The position numbers were made by a program, and so were the translations under genes. From Paucibacter sp. TC2R-5 (GTDB lineage: Bacteria > Pseudomonadota > Gammaproteobacteria > Burkholderiales > Burkholderiaceae_C), in assembly GCF_025717605.1 (NCBI RefSeq), contig NZ_JAJIRQ010000008.1, positions 124,001-188,000 on the forward strand: 64,000 nucleotides of DNA. Direction: 5' to 3'. Shown one piece after another: positions 56,001-64,000 of the stretch; position 1 is the stretch's first letter, and the number at the start of each line of letters is the position of its first letter. The notes beneath the pieces were generated by a model. The model made no database searches. It saw only the letters and a list, made by a program, of their open reading frames with translations, and had not been told where the DNA came from.

Positions 56001-56171
56001 CAAGACCAGATCGGGCCGCAACTCATGGGCCAAGCGAATGGCTTCTTCGCCGCGGCCTGTTTGAGCCACCGGCAGATAGCCGAGCTGGCGCAATTGCTGC
56101 TCGATATCGCGCGCCACCAGAACCTCGTCTTCGACAACCAATATGCGCTGGCCTGACGTGGAATTGGGCAT
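53073..56171 (-). CDS. REC-PAS-PAS hybrid histidine kinase with REC and HPt
   Basis: A 1032-residue soluble hybrid kinase with receivers at both ends of the kinase core. N-terminal receiver (residues 8-125, Asp59), PAS (about 130-255), PAS (about 265-385), coiled coil, HisKA with His416 ([10 protein letters not shown]), HATPase_c (about 515-635), second receiver (about 665-790, [10 protein letters not shown]) and C-terminal HPt with His885 ([12 protein letters not shown]), ending in an extended helical tail. The whole His-Asp-His chain is in one protein, fed from an outside kinase through the N-terminal receiver. Six bases separate it from the kinase gene upstream. Confidence 0.94.
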   Translation of the reverse strand: MPNSTSGQRILVVEDEVLVARDIEQQLRQLGYLPVAQTGRGEEAIRLAHELRPDLVLMDIQLAGPLDGISAAQAIRDQCGLPVVFLTAFAADDVLARAKLTEPFGYILKPFSERELRTVLEMALYKSKSQAQLRDSEARYRALVEWSPEALVVHRRGRLIFANPAAVELLGARSAQDLLGRRALELLHPEQHDVARASLAAVSVPGTRSALAEQRFIRLDGREIDVEVVGTTIPFDDELAVHVLIRDITERKQAQAQLRKLSLAVEQSSEAIFITDVNERIEYVNESYMASCGQTRAQLLGSTPALFANSTAPLPAIRAALQGGDTWRGLIQTDTEADRSDFAIISPLRQPDGQISHYVAVMEDVTERTRMGRELDKHRFHLEELVGRRTQELAVAREQAEEASLAKSAFLANMSHEIRTPMNAILGLNYLLRRDDPSPAQVPRLDRIAGAGQHLLSLINDILDLSKIEAGRVQLERIDFHLGALLDQVEAMIAETALRKGLKIKLLSEGVPSWLNGDPTRLRQALLNYAGNAVKFTEQGGVTLRVSLLPRLPNSDEATLRLRFEVEDSGAGLSEEAVGRLFQIFEQADASTTRKHGGTGLGLAITQRLAHLMGGEAGVSSRLGEGSCFWFTAELRAGQAHKPDFASLPGFEDAVDVLGLEMQVRRLHGGAHVLLVDDNEVNLEVALDMLHRLGLQVSTATDGAAALALVEQMAQSQPFDLVLMDMQMPVMDGLQACRRIRALTVGGALPVLALTANAFDEDHRACDEAGMNDFISKPIEPLQLYRALLKWLPATQQRGNPEAALGLAPQPAASPSVAPANAARLNRLALLPGLNLSKGLAALRGNSEKYLNLLSRLLQSNAQCAAALTTQLAGAHAGAARQIVHTLRGTAAALGALRLAEIAAAIEDSLRDMEAQGVAASEGYGADLLAAFGPDIARLEAELQSLAKAMAEEEGDAAGLAAQASGRGAVLRQLDALLADGDIAAVVLLEDHAVLLRSALGDSFDALENLISQFEFAQAKAMLELIIDNDHS

Positions 56172-56177
56172 AGGGCT

Positions 56178-57788
56178 TCAGTTCAAAGGGGCCGGGCGGG
56201 TGGGTATATGTGGGCTGCTGGGAGCATCGTACACAAACAGCAACTCGAAAATAGCCAGAGGTGCCGGGCCAATACTCAATGTGGCGCCAAGTTGACGCGC
56301 CAGATCAAACACCAGTTGCATTCCCAGCGAGCGCGCACAACGCGCCTCGAATTCGGCCGCGTCGCCCAAGCCCACGCCGTTGTCGCTGACCCGCAGGCAC
56401 CACTGCCGCTCGGCCTCATCCAAGGCTTTCAGCTCGATCTTGAGCTCACCCCCGCGCCCGGCCGGGAAGGCATGTTTGAAGCTGTTTGAGATCAGCTCAT
56501 TGACCAGCAGGCCAATCGGTGCGGCCTGATCTAGGCTCATCGTCAGCGGGCGCAGCTGCAAGGTCAGTTTCACCGCGACATCGCCGACCTGCGCTCGCAC
56601 CGCCTGCGTTGCCAGCTGCTGCAAATAACTTGCAAAATCAACGGATGCAAAAATCCCGCTGCGGTAGAGCGACTCATGCAAGAGCGCCATCGAGCGAATG
56701 CGCGCCTGCATCTCGCCCAAGACCGCGCGGGTTTCGAGCTGTTCGCTGCGCGTGGCCTCAAGGCGCAACAAGCTGGTGATGACTTGCAGATTGTTCTTGA
56801 CCCGGTGGTGCACCTCATTGAGCAGGCCGACCTTCTCCTGCAAGGACAGCTCCAGCTCACGCTTGGCCTGGTGACTCTCGCTGATGTCCTGAATCGTGCC
56901 GATCAATTTCAGCGTAATGCCGTTTTCACGCACGGCCGAGCCTTGTGTGCGTACCCATTTGGGCGTTCCCTGTGCGCCTATCCAGGGCAGTTCCATGTCG
57001 TAAGGCGTACCGCTGTCGATGGCAGCCTGCAAGGCCGCCTCGATCAAGGGCCGGGCCTCGGGCGCAAACAGGTGGATGCCGTCGGCCAGCGGCGGCTCCA
57101 GCGCGTCCGACAACTCGGCGATGCGAAAGGTCTCGCGCGTCCAGCTCAGCTTCATCGTGGCCAACTCAAGCTGCCAGCCGCCGACCTTGGCCAGCGCACC
57201 GGTGCGCTCCAGCAACTCGGCGCTGACGGCCAAGCTCGCTTGCACACGGTATGCCTCACTGACATCGCTGAACACCAGCACCATACCTTGCAGGTGGCCG
57301 GCGGAGTCACGAATCGGCGCGGCGCTGTCAGCGATTTGATACTCCGCCCCGCCTCGCGCCAGCAAGCTGGTGTGATTGGCCAGGCCCGTGGCCTGGCCGC
57401 TGGCCAATACCCGCTGCGCGGGGTCCTGGCGTGGCTGGCGGCTGCCGGTATCGATGATGCAAAACACCTCCGGCAGCGTGCGCCCCAAAGCCTCGGCCAA
57501 GGTCCAGCCGGTCAGGCGCTCGGCCACCGGGTTCATGCGGGTGATCAGGCCGGCCGCGTCGGTGGCGATCACCGCGTCGCCGATCGAGTGCAGCGTGATG
57601 CTCAAGCTCTCTTCGCTGCGCTTGAGCAACTGCTGGCCGTGGGCGAGCTCGGCCACGGCTTGCCTGACTTGGCGGCGCAACAAGATCACAAAAGCCGTGG
57701 CGAGTAGCAAGGCCAAGCCAAGCGAAAACAGCAGATATTTGGCCAGATCAGGCCAGGCGATGTCATACATGGTGTTCAGGGGCAACAT
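56178..57788 (-). CDS. Membrane PAS-PAS HisKA_2 kinase
   Basis: A 536-residue kinase anchored by one membrane helix (about residues 16-38). Two PAS domains follow (about 58-175 and 185-305), then HisKA_2 with His328 (EVHHRVKNNLQ) and HATPase_c (about 425-525; SDNGVGL). The periplasmic part is minimal, so sensing is probably by the PAS domains. The catalytic half is strongly similar to those of the kinases at 45548, 57792 and 60880. Only three bases separate it from the upstream kinase gene and six from the downstream hybrid kinase gene. Confidence 0.93.
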   Translation of the reverse strand: MLPLNTMYDIAWPDLAKYLLFSLGLALLLATAFVILLRRQVRQAVAELAHGQQLLKRSEESLSITLHSIGDAVIATDAAGLITRMNPVAERLTGWTLAEALGRTLPEVFCIIDTGSRQPRQDPAQRVLASGQATGLANHTSLLARGGAEYQIADSAAPIRDSAGHLQGMVLVFSDVSEAYRVQASLAVSAELLERTGALAKVGGWQLELATMKLSWTRETFRIAELSDALEPPLADGIHLFAPEARPLIEAALQAAIDSGTPYDMELPWIGAQGTPKWVRTQGSAVRENGITLKLIGTIQDISESHQAKRELELSLQEKVGLLNEVHHRVKNNLQVITSLLRLEATRSEQLETRAVLGEMQARIRSMALLHESLYRSGIFASVDFASYLQQLATQAVRAQVGDVAVKLTLQLRPLTMSLDQAAPIGLLVNELISNSFKHAFPAGRGGELKIELKALDEAERQWCLRVSDNGVGLGDAAEFEARCARSLGMQLVFDLARQLGATLSIGPAPLAIFELLFVYDAPSSPHIPTRPAPLN

Positions 57789-57791
57789 GCG

Positions 57792-59258
57792 TCAGCGCGG
57801 CAAGAAGCTGACGCTGAATTCCGCCGCCGGCCCAGTGCCGACTTCAAGCTGACCGCCGATTTGATGGGCCAGGTCGGACACCAGTTGCAGGCCCAAGGAG
57901 CGCTCGCGCCTGGCCTCAAAGTCCGCCGGCAGGCCGGCACCGGTATCGCTGACCTTCAAGCGCCAGCGGGGGCCACCGGCCAGCGGCTGCAAGCTGACCC
58001 GAACTTCTCCTTCGCTGAGTGCGCCACCCTGTGCGCCACCTTGTTCGCCACCTTGCGCCGCCTCATCTGCGCCGCTCGCGAAGCCATGCTTGAAACAATT
58101 GCTGAGCAGCTCATTGAGCAGCAGCCCGCAAGGCGTGGCCAGGTCCATGCCGACCTTGAGCGGCGCCAGATCCAGCGTCAAGCGCACCCGGCCACTGGCC
58201 GACATGCGAAACACCTGCGTGGCGACCTGCGCCAAATAGACCGACAGATCGGAGCCCGCAAAGACACCCGAGCGATACAGCGTCTCATGCAGCAAGGCCA
58301 TCGAGCGGATGCGGCCCTGCATTGCGTCAAGCACCGACTTGGTTTGCGGCAGGCTGCTGCGGCCCGCCTCCAGGCGCAAGAGGCTGGTGATCACCTGCAA
58401 ATTGTTTTTGACTCGGTGATGCACTTCCCTGAGCAAGGCTTCCTTGTCCTGCAAGCTCTGACGCAAAGCTTCCTCGGTCTGTTTGCGCGCCGTGATGTCG
58501 CGCGACAAGACCACAAAGCGAGACTGATCGGATGCCCCATCCACCTTGCGCACCATGGAGAGCTCGAACCACATCGGGCCTTGCGCCAGATCGAGCTGGA
58601 TCTGCTGACCGATCGAGAAGCCTTCCCGATCGGCTTGCTCCAGGCTGGCCATCACCACCGCCGCAGCAGCGGGCGGCAAGATATCGCTGACCAACTTGCC
58701 CAGAAATACTTCGGCGGGTGCGGCCAGCAGATCGCTGCGGGCGGAGTGGTAATCGTGATATCGGCCCTGCCGGTCGATCTCAAACAGCAGGTCGGGCACG
58801 GCATCCAAGGTTGCCCGCAGACTGGCCTGGCTGGCATGCAACTGCCTGGCCAGATTGGTCTGCTGCAAGGCCGTGGCCACGCGCCATTTAAGCAGCTTGA
58901 GATAACCGCGCTGTGGGTCCTTCAACATATAGTCGTGCACACCCAGCTCGAGCGCGCGCACCGCGATTTGCTCCTCGCCCATGCCCGCCACCAACAGCAC
59001 CAGCTGCGCGCCAAACGCATCGATCAAATCAAAGCAAGTGCCGTCGCCCAGGTTGTAGTCGGACAGGATGATGTCGAAAGCTTGCCCGGCCAGCTCGCTG
59101 CGCGCCTGCGCGACCGAGCGCGCAACGCGAACACGGTAAGGCAGGTCTTGCTCCTTGACCGCCTTCAAAAAGGCCATTTCGTCGACCAGATCGTCTTCGA
59201 TCAACAGCAAACTGACGACGCTGGCAGCATTGAATGCGGGCACATTCGCCGCGTTCAA
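57792..59258 (-). CDS. REC-PAS-HisKA_2 kinase
   Basis: A 488-residue soluble kinase. The N-terminal receiver-like domain (about residues 12-130) has LLIEDD, an Asp in LSDYNL and a Lys in MLKDPQ. A PAS domain (about 145-265) comes next, then HisKA_2 with His281 (EVHHRVKNNLQ) and HATPase_c (about 375-485). The HATPase contains a short Gly/Ala/Gln-rich insertion (GGEQGGAQGGALSEGE). Its start overlaps the stop of the lone receiver gene upstream by four bases, so those two are translationally coupled. Confidence 0.93.
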   Translation of the reverse strand: MNAANVPAFNAASVVSLLLIEDDLVDEMAFLKAVKEQDLPYRVRVARSVAQARSELAGQAFDIILSDYNLGDGTCFDLIDAFGAQLVLLVAGMGEEQIAVRALELGVHDYMLKDPQRGYLKLLKWRVATALQQTNLARQLHASQASLRATLDAVPDLLFEIDRQGRYHDYHSARSDLLAAPAEVFLGKLVSDILPPAAAAVVMASLEQADREGFSIGQQIQLDLAQGPMWFELSMVRKVDGASDQSRFVVLSRDITARKQTEEALRQSLQDKEALLREVHHRVKNNLQVITSLLRLEAGRSSLPQTKSVLDAMQGRIRSMALLHETLYRSGVFAGSDLSVYLAQVATQVFRMSASGRVRLTLDLAPLKVGMDLATPCGLLLNELLSNCFKHGFASGADEAAQGGEQGGAQGGALSEGEVRVSLQPLAGGPRWRLKVSDTGAGLPADFEARRERSLGLQLVSDLAHQIGGQLEVGTGPAAEFSVSFLPR

Positions 59259-59671
59259 TTGGGTGCCCCTTCACTGGTCGACCAATAGTCGCGAATCACC
59301 TGCATGGTGCGCACAAACTGCGGGTAGTCGACCGGCTTGAGCATATAACCCGAGACATTTTGATCAAAGCTGGCCATGCGGTCGGTTTCTTCTTGAGAAG
59401 TGGTCAGCACCACCACCGGAATACGCTTGAGCAGAGGGTCTTGCTTGAGCACGGCCAAGAATTCGATCCCATTCATGCGGGGCATATTGAGGTCAAGCAG
59501 AATCAAACCCGGCCTGGGATTGGCCGGATCGCGCAAAAACGCCAAGCCCGCTTCACCATCGCTGACCTGATCGAGCGGATATTCCACACCCAAATCTCTG
59601 AGTGAGCGGCGCACCGTCATCACATCGACCTCATCGTCTTCGATCAGCAAAATATGTTGCTGTGCTTGCAT
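59255..59671 (-). CDS. Single-domain response regulator, Rcp1-like
   Basis: A 138-residue lone receiver beginning MQAQQHILLIEDDEVD, with Asp in LLDLNMPRMNG, the TTS switch and Lys in MLKPVD. The insert after the third strand and the long last helix resemble Rcp1-type regulators that partner soluble sensor kinases. ATG 59671 is chosen over 59812 since the upstream residues overlap the preceding kinase gene and are not receiver-like. It overlaps the REC-PAS-HisKA_2 kinase gene by four bases and is 100 bases from the kinase gene upstream. Confidence 0.92.
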   Translation of the reverse strand: MQAQQHILLIEDDEVDVMTVRRSLRDLGVEYPLDQVSDGEAGLAFLRDPANPRPGLILLDLNMPRMNGIEFLAVLKQDPLLKRIPVVVLTTSQEETDRMASFDQNVSGYMLKPVDYPQFVRTMQVIRDYWSTSEGAPN

Positions 59672-59771
59672 GATGATCTGGCCCTCGCTGGCTACTGATT
59701 GCACTGCTGCCGATGGTTTTGCGTCTGGCTTTGCAGCGGACTGCTTCTTTGCACAATGCCGAGACGCAACG

Positions 59772-60890
59772 CTACACGATTTCGGCCGGCAGCGTGAAAT
59801 GAAAAGCAGCACCTTCTCCGGGCGTGGATTCGACCCAAACGCGCCCCCCCTCGAGCTCGACGATCTTCTTCACCAAGGCTAGGCCAACGCCGGTGCTCTC
59901 GACCTTGTCACGCGGGCTCAGGGTTTGAAACAGCTGGAAGATCTTGTCGAAAAATCTGGCCTCAATGCCGGGGCCGTTATCGGCCACCGTGAACTGCCAC
60001 ATCGGCCCGATCACCGCGCAGCTCACCGTCACCCGGCCGGCCGCTTTGTCCATGTATTTGATGGCATTGGAGAGCAGGTTTTGAAACAGCTGCTGAGCTT
60101 TGAAGGGGTCGATTTGCACGCTCGGCAAGGTTCCGTTCAGCTCAATCATTAGGTGCGGCGGCGGGGCCAATAACTCGATGCTATTGCGCACCAGCGCATC
60201 CAGATTGACCAAGCGGCGCTCCTCCCGCCCGCGCCCGGCGCGCGAGTAGGCCAAGATGCCGTCAACCAAGGCGCCCAGGCGCTTGACGCGGTTGTCGATC
60301 AGGCCGAGCTGCTGCGCACCTTCGGCGCCAAGTTTGTCGGCGTAGTCGCTCATCAACCAGCTGGCCAAGCTGCTGATGCCGCGCAGCGGGGCCTTCAAGT
60401 CATGCGAGACGATGTAGGCGAAGTCATTCAACTCACGGTTGGCTGCCTGCAACTCCAAGAGCATTTCTTCGTTGTGTTGCTCCAGCAATTTACGCGCCGT
60501 GATCTCGGCGCGGATCGCCACATATTGGGCCGGACGCCCATCCGCGCCCAGAAAAGGCACGATGGTGGTCTCGACCCAATAGATGCTGCCGTCCTTGGCC
60601 AGGTTCTTCAATTCGCCCTTCCAGACCCGGCCGCTGCTTATCGTCTCCCACAGCTCGCGGATAAAGGCCTTGGGGTGGTGACCGGAATTGATGATGCGGT
60701 GATCACTGCCTATCAATTCCTCGCGCGACCATTTTGAAATCGCGCAGAACTTGTCGTTCACATAGCAGATGCTGCCGCGCGCATCGGTGATCGCGACGAT
60801 GGCATGCTCGTCCAAAGCTCGTTTATAGGCCTCGAGCTCACTCAGCTGAGCGGGCGGGCTTGGGGGCGAAGCAGCGGGTTCATGACTCAT
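59772..60890 (-). CDS. PAS-HisKA sensor kinase
   Basis: A 372-residue soluble kinase: one PAS domain (about residues 20-130; GSDHRIINSGHHP motif), HisKA with His163 (AYIVSHDLKAPLRG) and HATPase_c (about 255-370; ADNGPGIE, GVGLALVKKI). The SHDLKAPLR form resembles bacteriophytochrome-type kinases, and the downstream Rcp1-like receiver would be a natural partner. Its PAS is a close relative of the first PAS of the large hybrid kinase at 11159. ATG 60890 (MSHEPAAS) is chosen; the upstream Arg/Lys/Pro-rich extension is the shadow of a repeat in the preceding gene. It overlaps that gene by 11 bases. Confidence 0.92.
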   Translation of the reverse strand: MSHEPAASPPSPPAQLSELEAYKRALDEHAIVAITDARGSICYVNDKFCAISKWSREELIGSDHRIINSGHHPKAFIRELWETISSGRVWKGELKNLAKDGSIYWVETTIVPFLGADGRPAQYVAIRAEITARKLLEQHNEEMLLELQAANRELNDFAYIVSHDLKAPLRGISSLASWLMSDYADKLGAEGAQQLGLIDNRVKRLGALVDGILAYSRAGRGREERRLVNLDALVRNSIELLAPPPHLMIELNGTLPSVQIDPFKAQQLFQNLLSNAIKYMDKAAGRVTVSCAVIGPMWQFTVADNGPGIEARFFDKIFQLFQTLSPRDKVESTGVGLALVKKIVELEGGRVWVESTPGEGAAFHFTLPAEIV

Positions 60891-63105
60891 CTTTTGGGGC
60901 CTCGGTTGGGGGCGAGGTTTGGAGCGAGTTTTGGGGCGCGGTTTGCGCCGTGGTTTGCGCCGTGTTTTGGGGCATGAAGCGCAACTCGAAAGCAGCCAGC
61001 GGCAGCGGGCCAACCGTCAAGACGCCGCCTATCTGACGGGCCAAATCGCCCACCAGTTGGAGGCCCAACGAGGACGTGCCGGCCAGCGTGAAGTCTTGCG
61101 GCAAGCCGATGCCATCATCCTGCACGCGCAAGCACCATTGCCGATCTGTATCGGTTTGCTCACTGCCTGCCAGCGGCTGCAAGCTCAGCCCCAGCACGCC
61201 CTCTCGGCCGCCGACAAAGCCATGCTTATAGGCATTGGTGATCAGCTCATTGACCAGCAAGCCGCAGGGTGTGGCTTGGTCCAGGCTCACTTGCAGACTG
61301 CCCATATCCAAATGCAGCCGAACCGCTGGGCTGCCCTGGCTGCGGCAGGCCTGCACGGCCACATCCTTCAGATAAGCGCCCAGATTCACGCTGGCAAAGA
61401 GGCCGCTGCGATAAAGCGACTCATGCAGCAAGCCCATTGCGCGCAGGCGCCCTTGCATATCTGTCAAGACCTGTCGAGTGCGGGCCTCGGCGCCGCGCCC
61501 CGCCTCCAGCCGCATCAGGCTGCTGACCACCTGCAGATTGTTTTTCACGCGGTGATGAACTTCGTTCAGCAGCACCGTCTTCTCCTGCAAGGCCGCCTGC
61601 AGCGCGAGCCGGCTTTGCTTGCGCTCGGTGATGTCGTGCACCAGCGCCAAATTGGCAGGCGCGCCGTCAAATTCGATCATGGCGCCCTGCACTTCGACGT
61701 CGATGACGCTGCCGTCCAGCTTCAGATAGCGCGATTCCAACGGGATCAAACGCAGCCCACCTTCGGCCACCTGAGCCACCCTGGCAAGTACCTGCGAATG
61801 CTCATCGGGGTGGATGAATTTCAGAACCGGTTGGCCGACCAGGTCCTGGGCCGATTGCCCGCCCAATAACTTGACCAAGGCTGGGTTGGCAAAGAGCAAG
61901 CGGCCCGCCCGGTGCACGGCGATGGGCTCGGGTGACCGCTCGATCATGGAACGGTAGCGGGCCTCGCTGTCGCCCAGTGCGAGTTCGCGCTCGCCGAGTT
62001 CGGCCAAGAGCAGATTGAAGCCCGCGATCAGCAGGCCGATTTCGTCGGGCCGTTTGATTGGCAAAGGCTGCATAGGCAAACCGGTACTTGATGTGGCCGC
62101 CGCGACAGCCAGGTGTTTGGCCGCTTGCACCAGCGGCGCGAGCTGATGTTGCAGCAGCCACCACATCAGACCCGCAGCCAGCAAACTCAAGCCCAAGGCG
62201 GCCCACAACATACGCCGCTGCATGGCGTGCAGCGGCGCAAAAGCTTCTTCGGTCGGCAAGGATGCCGCCACCGCCCAACCCGCCAGCGGCACGGTCGTCA
62301 GCGACACCAGCGCCTCTTGCCCGGCCGGGTTGGTGTAAACCAAGCTGCTGTGTTGCCCTGCGAGGAGCCGGTCCAAGGCCGGGTCTTCACCGAGCGGCGC
62401 CAGAGTTTGCATGACGCGACCGGGGTCGCTGGACGTGATGCTCAGGCGATGCTTGATTGACACCAAAAAGAAATGCCCGGTTTGGCCAAAACCATGGGCC
62501 GTGATGCGGTCCAAAAAACTCGGCTTGGCCATATTGATCAGGCCGACCAGGACGCCCTGCACCTGACCGCCCCCATCACGCACGGCCACGATCAGGCCGA
62601 ACACGGGGGTCTTCAAGATCCGCCCCATCACCGCGCGCCCGACGCGGGAGCGGCCATCATTCAGGCAGTCAGCGACATCGGTGTTGCGCAAATAGTTGCT
62701 GCCCACCCGGCCGGGCAGTGGCGGCGCATCGGCAATCGCCCGCCCATCCTTGGCGATGAACACCACCCCGCCGTTGAAGAGGGACAGCAAGACCGGCCGT
62801 TGATCCAGCAGGCTTTGAGCTTCTACGGGGTCTGCATCCCTCGCACCGCCGGCCTCTCTTGCGACCGCCTCAAGTGCAGCGAAGCGTGTTCCCAACTGAT
62901 CATTGATCTCGGCCGCCAACAGACCCACGCTGCGATATTGTTGCTCGCTCAACAAGGCCTGCACATCGTCATGCACGATGCGACCGACGTAGATCGCCAG
63001 CGTCCAAATGCTCAACACCACCAAGGCCAGGGTAACCAGCGTCAGGCGGGCATTGAGCGTGCGCAAAGGCAGGAAACCGGGCCTTGACAAATGACTCTCC
63101 AACAC
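60880..63105 (-). CDS. Cache-PAS-HisKA_2 membrane kinase
   Basis: A 741-residue transmembrane kinase. Helices at about residues 18-45 and 293-318 flank a periplasmic Cache-type sensor (about 46-290; VFIAKDGRAIAD, VFGLIVAVRDGGG). A HAMP-like linker (about 320-372), a PAS domain (about 378-500), HisKA_2 with His518 (EVHHRVKNNLQ) and HATPase_c (about 615-720) follow. The C-terminal tail is a degenerate Gln-Thr-Ala-Pro repeat. Its PAS resembles the first PAS of the hybrid kinase at 53073. It lies 30 bases after a Cache-only gene, so extracellular ligand sensing may be shared. Confidence 0.93.
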   Translation of the reverse strand: MLESHLSRPGFLPLRTLNARLTLVTLALVVLSIWTLAIYVGRIVHDDVQALLSEQQYRSVGLLAAEINDQLGTRFAALEAVAREAGGARDADPVEAQSLLDQRPVLLSLFNGGVVFIAKDGRAIADAPPLPGRVGSNYLRNTDVADCLNDGRSRVGRAVMGRILKTPVFGLIVAVRDGGGQVQGVLVGLINMAKPSFLDRITAHGFGQTGHFFLVSIKHRLSITSSDPGRVMQTLAPLGEDPALDRLLAGQHSSLVYTNPAGQEALVSLTTVPLAGWAVAASLPTEEAFAPLHAMQRRMLWAALGLSLLAAGLMWWLLQHQLAPLVQAAKHLAVAAATSSTGLPMQPLPIKRPDEIGLLIAGFNLLLAELGERELALGDSEARYRSMIERSPEPIAVHRAGRLLFANPALVKLLGGQSAQDLVGQPVLKFIHPDEHSQVLARVAQVAEGGLRLIPLESRYLKLDGSVIDVEVQGAMIEFDGAPANLALVHDITERKQSRLALQAALQEKTVLLNEVHHRVKNNLQVVSSLMRLEAGRGAEARTRQVLTDMQGRLRAMGLLHESLYRSGLFASVNLGAYLKDVAVQACRSQGSPAVRLHLDMGSLQVSLDQATPCGLLVNELITNAYKHGFVGGREGVLGLSLQPLAGSEQTDTDRQWCLRVQDDGIGLPQDFTLAGTSSLGLQLVGDLARQIGGVLTVGPLPLAAFELRFMPQNTAQTTAQTAPQNSLQTSPPTEAPKDES
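60925..60978. repeat. Short degenerate GCGCCGTGGTTT-like repeats
   Basis: Near-copies of a 12-base unit (GCGCCGTGGTTT, GCGCCGTGTTTT, with looser flanking copies) encode the Gln/Thr/Ala-rich tail of the Cache-PAS-HisKA_2 kinase on the minus strand, close to the start of the next kinase gene. Confidence 0.5.
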
Positions 63106-63135
63106 GATGAAGCCAAAAGGAAAGACACCCGCCCG

Positions 63136-64000
63136 TCAAGGCAAGGCGTTCGACTTTGAGCGGCCAATATTCAGCACGATCAAGCTCAGGCCTATGCGCC
63201 AGCTCAACCAGGTGATCAGCATGACAAAGGCCAAGCCAAGGGCCAAACTATGACGCAGCATGGCCTCGGCGTCTGCAAAAAGTTCGGCCTGCGGCAGCCC
63301 GGCGAGCAAGCGCCAATCCGTCCCCGCAATGTTCACAACATGGTTCAGGCGCGGCCCCTCATCCGGCGCCAAGGGGGCGCTGAACTCGCCTTCCCGAAAT
63401 CCTTGCTGCCCCAGCAAGTCACGCAAGGCATCGGCCGAGACATTGACCCGACCAATGAAGGCGGCAGCATCGCTTGAACGGGCCACAATGGTCTGCTGCC
63501 GACTCAGCACCTCCACGACCGCATGGCTGGGCAGGCCCTCACGCAGGCGCTCACTCATCTGCAAGAGGTCCAGTTGCAGGTTCAAGGAACCCAAGCGCTG
63601 ACCCGAGCTGTCGAACAGCGGCTGCGTCAGCCAGGTCAGCCAACGACCTGCGCTGTGCAAGGACAGGCTTGCACTCTGCAAGCTCGCCGGGCTTGGCGGC
63701 AGCCGCCCATGCGGGCTCACCAGCTCGCAGATCAGCTCGCCATGCAGATCTCTAACGCTTAAATTGACCAGCACCTGGTCCAGCCGGACAAGGGCGCTGG
63801 AAAAGCGCGCGCAACGAGCCGCATCGGCGTCTTGCCTGGCCGCTTCCCGGGCCAGGTTTTTCAGCAAGACTAGATCGCGGCCGAGTTGCTGCTGCAGGCT
63901 TGTTGCCGCAGCCGTCGCCACGGCTTTGACGCGGGCATGTGCTTGCTCCCGGGCAAGCTGCATATGCTGCAGGCTGGACCCGATCAGCTCAAAAGCGATC
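63136..64000 (-). CDS. Cache-type membrane sensor without output domain (partial)
   Basis: The frame stays open to the right edge of the window (last visible residues before the Met at 63963 read IAFELIGSSLQH), so the N-terminus is missing. The visible 288 or so residues form a long helix, a double-Cache-like periplasmic domain (LGSLNLQLDLLQMSERL, then GTDWRLLAGLPQAELF) and one C-terminal membrane helix (LGLAFVMLITWLSW), and the protein then ends after about 20 residues with no HAMP, PAS or kinase part. It may pass its signal to the adjacent Cache-PAS-HisKA_2 kinase by contact. A truncated former kinase is the alternative. Confidence 0.8.
   Translation of the reverse strand, partial: IAFELIGSSLQHMQLAREQAHARVKAVATAAATSLQQQLGRDLVLLKNLAREAARQDADAARCARFSSALVRLDQVLVNLSVRDLHGELICELVSPHGRLPPSPASLQSASLSLHSAGRWLTWLTQPLFDSSGQRLGSLNLQLDLLQMSERLREGLPSHAVVEVLSRQQTIVARSSDAAAFIGRVNVSADALRDLLGQQGFREGEFSAPLAPDEGPRLNHVVNIAGTDWRLLAGLPQAELFADAEAMLRHSLALGLAFVMLITWLSWRIGLSLIVLNIGRSKSNALP

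Noticed and set aside
63100-63140. A frameshift splitting one kinase into the Cache-only gene and the Cache-PAS-HisKA_2 gene
   Set aside because: The downstream gene has its own start, first membrane helix and complete Cache domain, so the two are separate genes.

Overview
This is a high-GC bacterial chromosome segment. Gene content and order (DUF4936, a Bug-type tricarboxylate-binding protein, queG-tsaE-amiC, mutL, a long-tailed RluF-type pseudouridine synthase, miaA, thyA-folA) fit a betaproteobacterium of the order Burkholderiales, plausibly the Roseateles/Rubrivivax/Sphaerotilus side. That placement is inference from protein families, not a database match. No rRNA, tRNA, CRISPR array, prophage or intact insertion sequence is visible.

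Region 1 (1-10.4 kb) is core and metabolic. It holds a DUF4936 protein, an HSL-type hydrolase, an iron-dependent alcohol dehydrogenase, isocitrate lyase, a MarC-type membrane protein, an Lrp/AsnC regulator, XerD, a Bug solute-binding protein, QueG, TsaE and AmiC. Region 2 (10.4-31.5 kb) holds a DedA protein, a very large hybrid histidine kinase, MutL, the pseudouridine synthase, MiaA, a LolD/FtsX-like ABC system with a CrtC/AttH-like partner, a diguanylate cyclase, an acetyl-CoA hydrolase/transferase, an ABC exporter and two envelope proteins. Region 3 (31.7-39.9 kb) is a complete RND tripartite efflux operon, a small exported protein, thyA-folA and a DUF4337 protein.

Region 4 (40.0-64.0 kb, running off the right edge) is the unusual part: about 24 kb made only of signal-transduction genes. 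Four plus-strand genes (CheB-CheR-PAS fusion; PAS-GGDEF-EAL; multi-PAS HisKA_2 kinase; lone receiver) meet eleven minus-strand genes: a Cache sensor without an output domain, five more sensor kinases (three of HisKA_2 type), one REC-HisKA_3 kinase, a REC-PAS-GGDEF-EAL protein, a NarL-type regulator and two lone receivers. The two arms converge with stop codons that overlap in one CTAA tetranucleotide. Start/stop overlaps and short gaps suggest two long operons.

Inside this island the same modules recur. One receiver domain heads three proteins with different outputs, one HisKA_2/HATPase core occurs four times, and a LOV-like PAS without the photoactive cysteine occurs twice. The likely outputs are cyclic di-GMP turnover and transcription through the NarL-type regulator. 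Many kinases and few outputs suggest a locally duplicated, many-input phosphorelay, which I consider the best candidate for an undescribed system here.
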